Shown here: in pieces, positions 43,577 through 52,736 of the stretch
Numbering within the stretch: the first letter of the stretch is position 1
Layout: each line of letters opens with the position of its first letter
Source: Oscillospiraceae bacterium
Lineage (GTDB): Bacteria > Bacillota > Clostridia > Oscillospirales > Ruminococcaceae
Assembly (NCBI GenBank): GCA_030153485.1
Contig: JAGUQX010000040.1
Span: 1 to 52,930 of the forward strand
DNA: 52,930 bases
Direction: 5' to 3'
Notes under the pieces: model-generated
What the model was told of the DNA's origin: nothing
Seen by the model: only the letters and a program-made list of their open reading frames with translations
Databases searched by the model: none
Position numbers and translations under genes: made by a program

Positions 43577-45331
43577 TTATTTATCTAAAAGAGTGTTGCT
43601 ACAAACAACTCCTCTTGCTGCATCTAGCGTAACAGTTATTCCGTTTTTAAGAATTTTTGTTGCATTTTTACAACCTATAAGAACGGGGATATCTAATGCA
43701 AGTCCAACAGTCGCAGCATGGCACGATTCTGATTCGCTTTCAACAATAATACCAGAAGCGCTTTTAATTAGATGAAGTATATTATTAGTAGTTTCAGGAA
43801 TAACCAATATATCTCCATTTTTAAAATTTTCTAATGCTTCTTTTTCATTTTGGCATATGCAAAGGTTTTCACAAGTTTTATTATTTGTTATGCCTGTTCC
43901 AGATATTAATATATCTCCTACAATATGAACTTTTAATAAATTGGTGGTTCCAGGAACTCCAAGAGGAACTCCAGCAGTTATAACAACTAGATCTCCACTA
44001 GCAACTAAACCTTCATCAACTGCTCTTCTAACAGAATGGTCAAAAAGAGTGTCTGTATTATCTTTTTCATCAACAATAACAGGTGTTACCCCCCATGAAA
44101 GATTTAGCTGTCTACAAACTGTTGCTATTGATGAACAGCTAATTATTGGGGCTAGAGGTCTATATTTGCTAATCATTCTTGCTGTTTTTCCTGATTTTGT
44201 TACAGTTATTATTGATTTTGCTTTTAAATCATGCGCAGTTGTAACTGTTGCGTGAGATATAGCATTTGTTACACTTATTGATCCATTAATATCTCTAGTG
44301 TTAAATCTTTTTACATAATCTATGTCTTTTTCAGCTTTTTTGGCGATATTAGCCATAGCGGTAAGCGATTCAACAGGATACATTCCCGCAGCAGTTTCTC
44401 CAGAAAGCATTATTGCGCTTGTTCCATCATATATTGCATTTGCTACATCTGTTGCTTCTGCTCTAGTTGGTCTTGGATTTTTCATCATACTATCTAGCAT
44501 TTGTGTAGCTGTTATAACTTGTTTTCCAGCATTATAGGATTTTTTTATAATCATTTTTTGTAAAACTGGAAGTGTTTCATATGGAATTTCTACACCCATA
44601 TCTCCTCTTGCGATCATCACTCCGTCTGCAGATTGTATAATTTCATCTATATTATTAACTCCGTCAGCGTTTTCAATCTTTGCAATTATTTTTATAGATT
44701 TACAATTATTTTTATTTAAAATTTTTCTAACCTGCATAACATCCTCTGCAGATCTTGTAAAAGAAGCTGCTATAAAGTCAAAACCTGTCCTAACACCAAA
44801 AGCAATATCTTCTTCGTCTTTTTTACTAATGTATGGAAGAGATAATTTTACACCTGGAACATTTACTCCTTTGTTGTTTGACACACAACCGCCATTTATA
44901 ACTTCACATATTATATTTTTATTATCAAAAGATTTAACTTTTAATTCTATTAGTCCATCATCTATAAGAATTCTAGTATCTTTATTTATATCTTCAGGAA
45001 GATCTTTATATGTAATAGAAGATATTTTTTCTGTACCTAAAACATCTTCTGTAGTTAGAATAAAGTCTGATCCTGTTTCTAAAAAAACTTTTCCATCTTT
45101 AAATTGTTTTAACCTTATTTCAGGACCTTTAGTGTCTAAAAGAGTTCCTATTGGAAGATTTAGTTCTTCTCTTAAAGCTACAACAGCATCAAATCTTTTT
45201 TTATGATCCTGATGTGTTTGATGGGAAAAGTTAAATCTTGCAACATTCATTCCTTTAACCATTAATTGTCGAAGAGTTTCTGTATTATCTGTAGAAGGAC
45301 CAAGGGTACAAATTATCTTTGTTTTTCTCAT
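43577..45331 (-). CDS. pyk: pyruvate kinase with C-terminal PEP-utiliser-like domain
   Basis: Makes ATP and pyruvate from phosphoenolpyruvate. KIICTLGPST, MNVARFNFSH, and the signature IKIIAKIENADGV are present. After the usual 470 residues comes a domain with HAATVGLALDIPVLIG, related to the mobile domain of PEP synthase and PPDK, common in Bacillus and Clostridium. Start at 45331 (MRKTKII) behind AAGGTG; a GTG four codons upstream lies in that site. Confidence 0.94.
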   Translation of the reverse strand: MRKTKIICTLGPSTDNTETLRQLMVKGMNVARFNFSHQTHQDHKKRFDAVVALREELNLPIGTLLDTKGPEIRLKQFKDGKVFLETGSDFILTTEDVLGTEKISSITYKDLPEDINKDTRILIDDGLIELKVKSFDNKNIICEVINGGCVSNNKGVNVPGVKLSLPYISKKDEEDIAFGVRTGFDFIAASFTRSAEDVMQVRKILNKNNCKSIKIIAKIENADGVNNIDEIIQSADGVMIARGDMGVEIPYETLPVLQKMIIKKSYNAGKQVITATQMLDSMMKNPRPTRAEATDVANAIYDGTSAIMLSGETAAGMYPVESLTAMANIAKKAEKDIDYVKRFNTRDINGSISVTNAISHATVTTAHDLKAKSIITVTKSGKTARMISKYRPLAPIISCSSIATVCRQLNLSWGVTPVIVDEKDNTDTLFDHSVRRAVDEGLVASGDLVVITAGVPLGVPGTTNLLKVHIVGDILISGTGITNNKTCENLCICQNEKEALENFKNGDILVIPETTNNILHLIKSASGIIVESESESCHAATVGLALDIPVLIGCKNATKILKNGITVTLDAARGVVCSNTLLDK

Positions 45332-45374
45332 ATTTTCACGCACCTTAATAATAGTAGTTTACATAAAATAACAT

Positions 45375-45403
45375 ATAATACAGTTATTTTATATTATAAT
45401 CAA
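45375..45403 (-). promoter_or_regulatory. possible promoter of pyk
   Basis: On the minus strand TTGATT, 17 bases, TATTAT, about 45 bases ahead of the pyk start. The region is so AT-rich that chance matches are likely. Confidence 0.35.
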
Positions 45404-45648
45404 TATGTATAATTTAATTGTTATTATTATATCATAATTGATAATAAAAAACTATAATATAAGTTTATCAAAGATAAGTGTATCAAATTAAAATGTGTTT
45501 AATGCATTTCACGAAATAAGACATTATTTATATAATAATAATGATATATTATACTTATTATTATGTTTCTGAATATCTAATATTTATTTTATGTGTTTTA
45601 TTATATTTACAAATTTGGTAATGAATGGTAACAATATAATTAACTTCG

Positions 45649-45678
45649 TTGACAATGTTAATTTATTATGTGTATAAT
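45649..45678 (+). promoter_or_regulatory. sigma-A promoter of the surface protein gene
   Basis: TTGACA (45649-45654), 18 bases, TATAAT (45673-45678). The predicted start near 45685 leaves a leader of roughly 175 bases before ATG 45863. No strong fold or known riboswitch is seen in the leader. The rest of the 530-base gap between pyk and this gene holds only AT-rich DNA. Confidence 0.75.
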
Positions 45679-45862
45679 ACGAAAATATAATTAGATATTT
45701 GATTAATCTTTCTTATTTCATATAAATGTTATAAATTATATTTAATAAATTTAATTCATTTTACTTTAATTAAGACTTACACTAATGAATAAAGATAATT
45801 TTTACATATATGAAAATTTAAGAATAGATTATAAATCAAAATAAAAGGTGAGGCGTTATATT

Positions 45863-48205
45863 ATGAATAGTACTTTAAAAAGATCTTTTGCACTTGCTAT
45901 TATAGTTGCTATGTTTTTCAATATGGTTTTTGTTTCCAATGCAAATGCTGGCATAGAGAAATCAACTGGCATGGATATTAACTTAAATTTATATGAATAC
46001 GACGGTAAAACTGTTGGAGTAAAAATTGACAATAATAATGTAAGAGTTGGACAAACTCTTATGGCAAAGATTGAATTTACTGGGGTTCCTTCTTTTGCTA
46101 TAAAAGGTATTGTTGCTTTAACACAAGCGTTGGATTATGATCCAGAGTATATACAAAATTTACTTATACCAGCTAATTTTAGTTCGGATATGTATGTAAA
46201 TGATATCAAATCTACTATATTTGGTAGTCAAATTAATCCAAAACTTGCAGACAATACTTACAGTTTAAGAGCATCTGATACTAAATTCACAGGAAATAGA
46301 AGAATATTTACAACAACTTATGTTTATGATAGTAATATATATAATCAATCTAGCGTTTTTAATGAGGATGGAACAACTTTTGTTATGCCGATTTATATCA
46401 AAAAACAACCACCTGCAAAAAAAACAATTATATCTATAAATAAAGACATTCCAAAACTTCAAGCAACTACTGTTCGTGATGTTGTTGACGGTAAGATTGT
46501 AACATCTAATCATTTAGGAGATTCTATAACTGGAGATATAACAATAGGTGAAAGAGAATTAGTTATAGAAGATTTTACAGGAGCTATTCCTGAAAACATT
46601 ACAGATACAAATCCTTTAACAGGAATTAGAACAATAACTGTAGCAAATCTAAAAGGACTTACAAATGTTCCCACTGGAACTGTGATAAAAGTTTATGATC
46701 CTACTAATACTATTCTTTTGGGAGAAGCAACAGCGGCTACTGATGGATCTGTAACTGTTAGCTTAAATAGAACAGCGGATGATAAATTTAATTCCAATTT
46801 AAATTTAGGTGGAATTTTAAAAATTACAGCAACACAACCCGCCTTTCCAGAAAGTGACCCTGCTTCTCATTTAGTTGATAAAAGACCTAATAAAATAACA
46901 AAATCTGTTAACGTGGGTACAATAGGTGATGTTTATCAATTTGGAAATTTAGATCATATAGATCTTAAGATAACTGGAGTTCCAGTGACATATCATCCTA
47001 TAACTGGATTAGAGGATGGAAATCCTAAAGCTGATATGCCTGTTGAGAAATGGGATTGGAATAAAGGGGAAAGTTCTGATCAAGTTGGATTTGGTAAATT
47101 TGTATCAGGAAGACTTAATCCAAGTTTAAATAATATAATAAATCCAGATGATAGAATAGCTACTGGTTTGGTTGATATTAAATTAGTTGATTCTTTTGAT
47201 GCTATAAAACCAATTGAAATAAGCTCAGATGATTCTAGAAATACAAGAGAATCTATTCCTAAAATTGGAGCTTCAACTATAGTTGCAAATATCGCAGGGG
47301 GCAAAAAAATTGATTTAACAGGTGTTATATGGACTTATAAAGAAAAAGATATACCATTTGTACCTAAAGGAACTACTTATCAATTAGAATCTAATGTCGT
47401 TGATTCTTCTGGAAGAAAGGCGACGGTAGATATAAAAGTTAATCCTGTAAAAGGTACAATGCCTCTTATTCCTGAAGTTGTAGAGATAGAAGCAGGAACA
47501 TCTATAAAAACTTTTGATGATCTTCTAAAATATCTTGTACAAACAATAAACGCTGATTTAACAGGGCAACTTCCTGCAACAGTTGCAAGATTGGATTTAA
47601 CTTATACTCCCGATACTTTACCAGAAGATTTTGATACAAAAAAAGTTGGTAAAGAATGGATATTTACAGCAAAAGCTGATTTTAGTGTATATCCATGGGT
47701 TACTTGGACTGGAACAGATAAATCAGATGTAACTGTTAGAATTGTTAAAAACGGTAAACCTGAAATTATTATTTCGAAAGATAAAGAAGAAATTACACAG
47801 GGAGATAATCTATTTCCTAAAGATTATATAGTCTCTGCAATTGATCCTGCTATAGGGGATGTTAGAGATAAAGTTGTAATCGAATCTTTACCAGAGGGTC
47901 TTATTAACGACGATGGTAAATTTGATACATCTAAAACAGGGCTTTATGATATTAATTATAGTTATGATGATGGTTATGGAAATGTTGCTAGAAAAACTCT
48001 TGCATTAACTATAATTAACCCAAATTCAGGTGGCGTAACTGGAGAAGGCGGAAATGGTGGAGGAACAAATACTAAAGTTCCTATGACAGGGGATCAAAGT
48101 GCAATAGCGCTTATAATGGTTTTCTTAATATCTGGTGCTGTAGGAGTAGTTATTTTTTCTAAAAAAAAGAAAAAACTTTCTCAAGATAAAAACCTTTCAA
48201 AATAA
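45863..48205 (+). CDS. sortase-anchored surface protein with PMTG signal
   Basis: 780 residues from ATG 45863 behind AAAAGGTGAGG. Signal peptide ending near NANAG; then a domain with VGQTLMAKIEF and ALDYDPEY that recalls cohesin-like beta folds; several Ig-like stretches (FTGAIPENITDTNP, VPTGTVIKVYDP, and a last one with DDGYGNVARKTLALTI); a Gly-rich linker; then VPMTGDQ, a hydrophobic segment and KKKKK. This is a cell-wall sorting signal with PMTG in place of LPxTG. The class B sortase at 36877 may process it. The protein probably faces the outside as an adhesin or wall component; no enzyme motif is visible. It is a single transcription unit with its own consensus promoter. Confidence 0.82.
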   Translation: MNSTLKRSFALAIIVAMFFNMVFVSNANAGIEKSTGMDINLNLYEYDGKTVGVKIDNNNVRVGQTLMAKIEFTGVPSFAIKGIVALTQALDYDPEYIQNLLIPANFSSDMYVNDIKSTIFGSQINPKLADNTYSLRASDTKFTGNRRIFTTTYVYDSNIYNQSSVFNEDGTTFVMPIYIKKQPPAKKTIISINKDIPKLQATTVRDVVDGKIVTSNHLGDSITGDITIGERELVIEDFTGAIPENITDTNPLTGIRTITVANLKGLTNVPTGTVIKVYDPTNTILLGEATAATDGSVTVSLNRTADDKFNSNLNLGGILKITATQPAFPESDPASHLVDKRPNKITKSVNVGTIGDVYQFGNLDHIDLKITGVPVTYHPITGLEDGNPKADMPVEKWDWNKGESSDQVGFGKFVSGRLNPSLNNIINPDDRIATGLVDIKLVDSFDAIKPIEISSDDSRNTRESIPKIGASTIVANIAGGKKIDLTGVIWTYKEKDIPFVPKGTTYQLESNVVDSSGRKATVDIKVNPVKGTMPLIPEVVEIEAGTSIKTFDDLLKYLVQTINADLTGQLPATVARLDLTYTPDTLPEDFDTKKVGKEWIFTAKADFSVYPWVTWTGTDKSDVTVRIVKNGKPEIIISKDKEEITQGDNLFPKDYIVSAIDPAIGDVRDKVVIESLPEGLINDDGKFDTSKTGLYDINYSYDDGYGNVARKTLALTIINPNSGGVTGEGGNGGGTNTKVPMTGDQSAIALIMVFLISGAVGVVIFSKKKKKLSQDKNLSK

Positions 48206-48222
48206 AATAAAATAAAATAAAT

Positions 48223-48260
48223 AAAAAAAGAAGGAAGCTTTTATGCTTCCTTCTTTTTTT
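48223..48260. terminator. bidirectional terminator between surface protein gene and secA
   Basis: AAAAAAAGAAGGAAGC / GCTTCCTTCTTTTTTT, loop of six bases. A run of AAAAT pentamers (about 48198-48217) precedes it. Confidence 0.9.
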
Positions 48261-48266
48261 ATCATT

Positions 48267-51002
48267 CTACTTACCACAACATTTTTTATATTTATTACCA
48301 CTTCCGCAAGGACAATCATCGTTTCTACCAGTTTTATCAGATGTGATAGGTGTTTGTACAGGAGTCTTTTCTATATCACCTATATTTTCTTTAGTATCTA
48401 TAACTACTGGTTCTCTTACGATTTCCTCTTTAGGTTTTATAGATAAGCTTAAAAGAATTCTAGTAGTATCGCTTTTTATCGATTCTATCATTTCATCAAA
48501 CATATCAAATCCTTCTAATCTATACTCTACAACAGGATTTTTCTGCCCATATGCTCTTAAATATATACCTTTTTTTAACTCATCCATAGCATCTATATGA
48601 TCCATCCATTTGGTATCAACATTTTTAAGAAGTATAACTCTTTCAATTTCTCTTAATGTTTCTGAAGAAGGTGCTTCTAATTCTTTTAATTCGTATAATT
48701 CTACTGCCTTATCTGTAAGAATTTTTGTGATACTTTCTTTAGTTATATCCTCAAGTTCTTTTTGAGTTATATTCAAATCATCATTTGTTGTTAAAAATCC
48801 TAGATAATGGTCTTTAAGTCCTACAATATTCCACTCATCTTTAATATCAGTATTTCCTATATATTGCTGAACTGTTGATGATATACTATCTTTTGCCATA
48901 GATATTACATAGTCTTTAAGGTTTTCTCCATTTAATACTTTTTCACGTTGACTATATATAATTTCTCTTTGCTTATTCATAACATCATCAAACTGAAGAA
49001 CATTTTTTCTTATGCCAAAATTTCTACCTTCAACTTTACGTTGTGCAGATTCTATAGAATTTGTTAGTATTTTATTTTCTATTGGCTGAGATTCATCAAT
49101 TTTTAGAACATTCATAATATTTTTAACTTTTTCTCCGCCAAATAATCTCATTATATCATCTTCTAAAGATAAGAAAAAACAGCTTTCCCCTAAATCTCCT
49201 TGTCTACCTGCACGACCTCTTAACTGGTTATCTATACGTCTAGACTCATGTCTTTCTGTCCCTAAAATATATAGACCTCCAGCTTCTCGAACTTTATCTG
49301 CTTCTATTTTTATCTGTTTTTTAAATTTTTCTGAAAATTCTTTATATATTTTTCTACCTTCAATAATTTCTTCATCATCGGTTTCAATAAAACTATTAAT
49401 AATATCTATTTGTGATTGCTTATATCCTCGTTTTAATAGTTCAGAATTAGATAAAAAATCTGCATTTCCCCCAAGGACAATATCGGTTCCACGACCAGCC
49501 ATATTTGTGGCAATTGTTACACTACCAAATTTACCAGCCTGAGCAATAATTTCTGCTTCTTTATCGTGATATTTTGCATTTAAAACATGATGAGGAATTT
49601 TTTTAACTTTTAACATTCTGCTTATTTTTTCAGAATCTTCTATGGAAATAGTTCCCACAAGGATTGGTTGACCTTTTTTATTACAATCTATTATTTTTTG
49701 AATAATAGATTCATTTTTTGCGTTTAATGTTTTGAATATAACATCATCATGGTCTGATCTTTTAATCGGCTTGTTAGTTGGGATTTCTATAACATCTAGT
49801 TTATATATCTCTCTAAATTCTCCTTCTTCTGTCATAGCAGTACCTGTCATTCCAGATAATTTAGGATATATTCTAAAGAGGTTTTGAAAAGTGATAGTTG
49901 CAAGAGTTTTTGATTCTCTTTCTACAGTAACGCCCTCTTTTGCTTCTATTGCTTGATGAAGGCCTTCGTTATATCTTCTTCCTATCATTAAACGACCTGT
50001 AAATTCATCAACGATAACAATTTCACCATTATTAATTACATAATCTATTTCATTCTTCATTATACTATTTGCTCTAATTGATTGATTAATATGATGTAGA
50101 GTAGATATATTGTCTGCATCCATAAGATTATCTAATAAGAAATAATTTTCTGCTTTTTTAACTCCAGAAGGGGTTAATGTTGCTGTTTTTGCTTTTTCGT
50201 CAACAATATAATCTGCATCTATATTATCATTATCAATTTTGTCATCAAGTTCAGCGACTTTATGCATTTTTAATGTTTTAGCAAATTTATCAGCTATTAC
50301 ATATAAATCTGTAGATTTATCACCTTGTCCAGATATTATAAGCGGAGTTCTCGCTTCATCTACTAGTATTGAATCAACCTCATCTATAACTGCAAAATTA
50401 AATCCACGTTGAACTTTGTGGGATGAATATATACACATATTATCTCTCAAATAGTCAAATCCAAGCTCATTATTAGTTGCGTATATAATATCAGAATTAT
50501 ATTGAGATTGTCTCATATGTTGTGGAATTGAATTGGTTATTAAACCAACGGTCATCCCTAAAAATTTAAATATTTTACCCATCCATTCGGAGTCTCTCTT
50601 AGCTAGATAATCATTTACAGTTACTATATGAACTCCTTTTCCTGTTAAAGCATTTAGATATGTTGGAAGGGTTGCTACTAATGTTTTTCCTTCTCCAGTT
50701 TTCATCTCTGCTATTCTGCCTTGATGTAGAACTATTCCTCCGATTATTTGAACAGGGAAGTGTTTCATTCCTAGCACTCGATACGAAACTTCTCTACAAG
50801 TAGCAAAAGCATCGGGTAGTATATCATCTACAGACTCTCCATTTGATAATCTTTCTTTAAGAATTGATGTTTGCCCCTTAAGGTCTTCATCAGACATTTC
50901 TGTATATTTTTTATCTAAATCAAGAACTTTATTCATGATTGGGTTAATATGTTTTAGCTCTCGTTTACTGTAAGAACCGAATATTTTTTCTAATAAACCC
51001 AT
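48267..51002 (-). CDS. secA: preprotein translocase ATPase SecA
   Basis: 911 residues from ATG 51002 (MGLLEKIFG) behind AGAGGTG. Walker A MKTGEGKT, DEAD-type DEVDSILVDEARTP, MAGRGTDI, QLRGRAGRQGD, and the C-terminal zinc motif CPCGSGNKYKKCC. It drives export of the lipoproteins, sortase substrate and other secreted proteins seen here. A single full-length copy. Confidence 0.97.
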   Translation of the reverse strand: MGLLEKIFGSYSKRELKHINPIMNKVLDLDKKYTEMSDEDLKGQTSILKERLSNGESVDDILPDAFATCREVSYRVLGMKHFPVQIIGGIVLHQGRIAEMKTGEGKTLVATLPTYLNALTGKGVHIVTVNDYLAKRDSEWMGKIFKFLGMTVGLITNSIPQHMRQSQYNSDIIYATNNELGFDYLRDNMCIYSSHKVQRGFNFAVIDEVDSILVDEARTPLIISGQGDKSTDLYVIADKFAKTLKMHKVAELDDKIDNDNIDADYIVDEKAKTATLTPSGVKKAENYFLLDNLMDADNISTLHHINQSIRANSIMKNEIDYVINNGEIVIVDEFTGRLMIGRRYNEGLHQAIEAKEGVTVERESKTLATITFQNLFRIYPKLSGMTGTAMTEEGEFREIYKLDVIEIPTNKPIKRSDHDDVIFKTLNAKNESIIQKIIDCNKKGQPILVGTISIEDSEKISRMLKVKKIPHHVLNAKYHDKEAEIIAQAGKFGSVTIATNMAGRGTDIVLGGNADFLSNSELLKRGYKQSQIDIINSFIETDDEEIIEGRKIYKEFSEKFKKQIKIEADKVREAGGLYILGTERHESRRIDNQLRGRAGRQGDLGESCFFLSLEDDIMRLFGGEKVKNIMNVLKIDESQPIENKILTNSIESAQRKVEGRNFGIRKNVLQFDDVMNKQREIIYSQREKVLNGENLKDYVISMAKDSISSTVQQYIGNTDIKDEWNIVGLKDHYLGFLTTNDDLNITQKELEDITKESITKILTDKAVELYELKELEAPSSETLREIERVILLKNVDTKWMDHIDAMDELKKGIYLRAYGQKNPVVEYRLEGFDMFDEMIESIKSDTTRILLSLSIKPKEEIVREPVVIDTKENIGDIEKTPVQTPITSDKTGRNDDCPCGSGNKYKKCCGK

Positions 51003-51101
51003 TAAATTCACCTCTAAATATTATTATCTTTAAACTTTTTATATTTAGTTATTATAACACACAAGTTCTATAAATAATATATAGAAACAATAAAATAAAT
51101 A

Positions 51102-51130
51102 TTGACAAAATAATCTGTTTATGGTAATAT
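51102..51130 (+). promoter_or_regulatory. promoter of the tRNA cluster
   Basis: TTGACA (51102-51107), 17 bases, TAATAT (51125-51130) with TGG directly before it, an extended -10. It lies about 18 bases upstream of tRNA-Pro. Confidence 0.8.
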
Positions 51131-51147
51131 ATTAAATATTGATTGAT

Positions 51148-51224
51148 CGGGGCGTAGCTCAGTTTGGTAGAGTGCTTGGTTTGGGACCAAGATGCCGCAG
51201 GTTCAAGTCCTGTCGCCCCGACCA
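51148..51224 (+). tRNA. tRNA-Pro (TGG)
   Basis: Cloverleaf with acceptor CGGGGCG/CGCCCCG, anticodon loop TTTGGGA, T-arm GGTTCAAGTCC, encoded CCA. Confidence 0.97.
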
Positions 51225-51236
51225 TTAGAATTAATC

Positions 51237-51265
51237 TTGACATTATATTTTAAATATGTTATTAT
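51237..51265 (+). promoter_or_regulatory. internal promoter before tRNA-Thr
   Basis: TTGACA (51237-51242), 17 bases, TATTAT (51260-51265), 18 bases ahead of tRNA-Thr. Confidence 0.6.
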
Positions 51266-51282
51266 TATAAACGTAATAATTC

Positions 51283-51358
51283 GCTGGTGTAGCTCAGTTG
51301 GTAGAGCAGCTGATTTGTAATCAGCAGGTCGGGGGTTCAAATCCGTCCACCAGCTCCA
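51283..51358 (+). tRNA. tRNA-Thr (TGT)
   Basis: Acceptor GCTGGTG/CACCAGC, anticodon loop TTTGTAA, T-arm GGGTTCAAATCC, encoded CCA. Confidence 0.97.
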
Positions 51359-51389
51359 TTTTTTACGTTTATATCATATTGTTAAAATA

Positions 51390-51474
51390 GGGAGATTTCC
51401 CGAGCGGCCAAAGGGGGCAGACTGTAAATCTGTTGCTTTATGCTTCGGTGGTTCGAATCCGCCATCTCCCACCA
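51390..51474 (+). tRNA. tRNA-Tyr (GTA)
   Basis: Acceptor GGGAGAT/ATCTCCC, anticodon loop CTGTAAA, a long variable arm as in class II tRNAs, T-arm GGTTCGAATCC, encoded CCA. Confidence 0.97.
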
Positions 51475-51481
51475 TTTAAAA

Positions 51482-51527
51482 ATATTGGGTTAGGTTTATT
51501 TTATATAAACCTAACCCAATATTTTTT
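51482..51527 (+). terminator. terminator of the tRNA cluster
   Basis: ATATTGGGTTAGGTTTA and its exact complement surround a short AT loop and are followed by TTTTTTA. Confidence 0.9.
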
Positions 51528-51542
51528 ATTAACCATTTAGTT

Positions 51543-51698
51543 TAAACTTTATATTCCTATACCTCACATATTCGCAATACTGCACTTATTGAACTCTTGG
51601 TATGTATTGTCTCTTTTAATAGAGGTTCGCTCGTTGCAATAAGTTCTAGCTTAATGCAAGTTGTGACAAAACTAATATGTTTGAGTATTTAAAGTTTA
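51543..51698 (+). ncRNA. candidate structured RNA, possibly 6S RNA
   Basis: No reading frame. Stacked helices join the two ends: TAAACTTTA (51543-51551) with its complement at 51690-51698; ATA-CTCA-CATATT (51559-51572) with AATATG-TGAG-TAT (51674-51688, small bulges); ACTTATTG (51584-51591) exactly with 51637-51644; and CTCT/AGAG at the tip (51611-51624). Between the second and third helices lies a large lopsided open region, whose 3' side can form a small GCTT/AAGT hairpin. A long rod with a central bubble and a 3'-side hairpin is the shape of 6S RNA, which binds sigma-A RNA polymerase. Length, near 156, is slightly short. The strand and identity are inferred. Confidence 0.45.
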
Positions 51699-51727
51699 TT
51701 GAATTTTAAAAAAGATTTCGAAAAAAT

Positions 51728-51805
51728 CAAGAGCCTACAGATGCAACTTAAATCATCTACAAACTCTTGGAAGTTATATGTAAAACGGGGTATAATTTGA
51801 CCCGT
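51728..51805. other. further small hairpins in the gene-free segment
   Basis: CAAGAG (51728-51733) can pair with CTCTTG (51764-51769), enclosing AGATG/CATCT. ACGGG (51785-51789) can pair with CCCGT (51801-51805). No open frame of note. They could belong to a longer RNA with the element upstream, or be remnants of a mobile element. Confidence 0.3.
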
Positions 51806-51806
51806 A

Positions 51807-51872
51807 AAACAACTCTGATAAGTTTTATATGATGTTCCGTTAAATATCTTATAAAACTTATCAGAGTTGTTT
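51807..51872. terminator. perfect 23-bp hairpin upstream of the last gene
   Basis: AAACAACTCTGATAAGTTTT continues to ATA and is mirrored exactly at 51850-51872 around a 20-base loop. It may terminate the RNA upstream; the T-run after it is short (GTTGTTTATT). A small transposon-type repeat is possible. Confidence 0.5.
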
Positions 51873-51929
51873 ATTAAACTATGTCAATAAAATATTTTAA
51901 AGTAAAATTATTTAACGAGGTTTTTATAA

Positions 51930-52736
51930 ATGGATTTAAGTGATATATTAATTCTTTTATCTACATCTGTAGCTTTAGTAATAGCAGTAGCTCCTTCAGC
52001 TTTAAATTTATATCATAAATGTAAAAAGTTAAAGATAGTATTATTACCAGATTCGGAAATTTCAATAATGTTTCCTTTACAATTAACAATAAATATTCCT
52101 TTTTCTATATATTCAAATAAAGATATTATTTTGGAAGATTATAGTATAAAAATAATAGAAAAAAATAATAAAAAAAAGTATATAGAATGTAAATCATCAA
52201 TCTTTATTCCATATTTATCAGAATCAGCAAACTATGGACCCCAAAGTATATCTGTAAATAAAAATTATACTAAAATGTGTATCCAATTGTATAAAAAAAA
52301 ATTAACAAATTTAAATATAAGATATGTAGATAAAGAATTTAAAAGTTATTTATCTACATCTATGGCATATAATGATTTGCATAAAAAATTTATACATTCA
52401 AATGAATGTTTAAAAAATGAGGAGGATGAAAATATCCGTGATAGAATTAAATTAGATTTTAATTCTTCTTTTAATAGTAGTATGGGTCTAATAAAAGAAG
52501 AATTAAAAGATAAAATAAAAGAAGGTTTATTTTTAGAATCAGGCAAAGAGTATATTATTGAATTTATATTTATATATGATCGAAAAAAAATATATAAATT
52601 TAGTTATGAATTTAATATTAACTCTGATGATTATAATAAATTAATGTCAAATATTGATATTAAGGTAGATAATAATTTATCGGCATGTAATTATTCTTAT
52701 CCAAGTGTAGAGAAAGATATAAAAAAATATAAATAA
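51930..52736 (+). CDS. unknown membrane-anchored protein, 268 aa
   Basis: ATG 51930 with ACGAGG eight to nine bases upstream. One N-terminal hydrophobic segment (about residues 5-27), then about 240 polar residues. A first half is rich in beta-type stretches (LQLTINIPFSIYSNKDIILED, with the next strand KIIEKNNKKKYIE). A Lys/Glu-rich helical section (about residues 150-205) follows, then a last beta-like part with FIFIYDRKKIYKFSYEFNI. I recognise no family or catalytic motif. Very low GC and isolated after a gene-free, hairpin-rich segment, so it may be accessory. Confidence 0.6.
   Translation: MDLSDILILLSTSVALVIAVAPSALNLYHKCKKLKIVLLPDSEISIMFPLQLTINIPFSIYSNKDIILEDYSIKIIEKNNKKKYIECKSSIFIPYLSESANYGPQSISVNKNYTKMCIQLYKKKLTNLNIRYVDKEFKSYLSTSMAYNDLHKKFIHSNECLKNEEDENIRDRIKLDFNSSFNSSMGLIKEELKDKIKEGLFLESGKEYIIEFIFIYDRKKIYKFSYEFNINSDDYNKLMSNIDIKVDNNLSACNYSYPSVEKDIKKYK

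Noticed and set aside
51052..51243. Minus-strand frame over the tRNA-Pro gene
   Set aside because: It reads through the antisense of the tRNA; such frames are common artefacts.
51593..51660. Short minus-strand frame (about 37 codons) in the gene-free segment
   Set aside because: No start or ribosome site; the same bases take part in consistent RNA helices.
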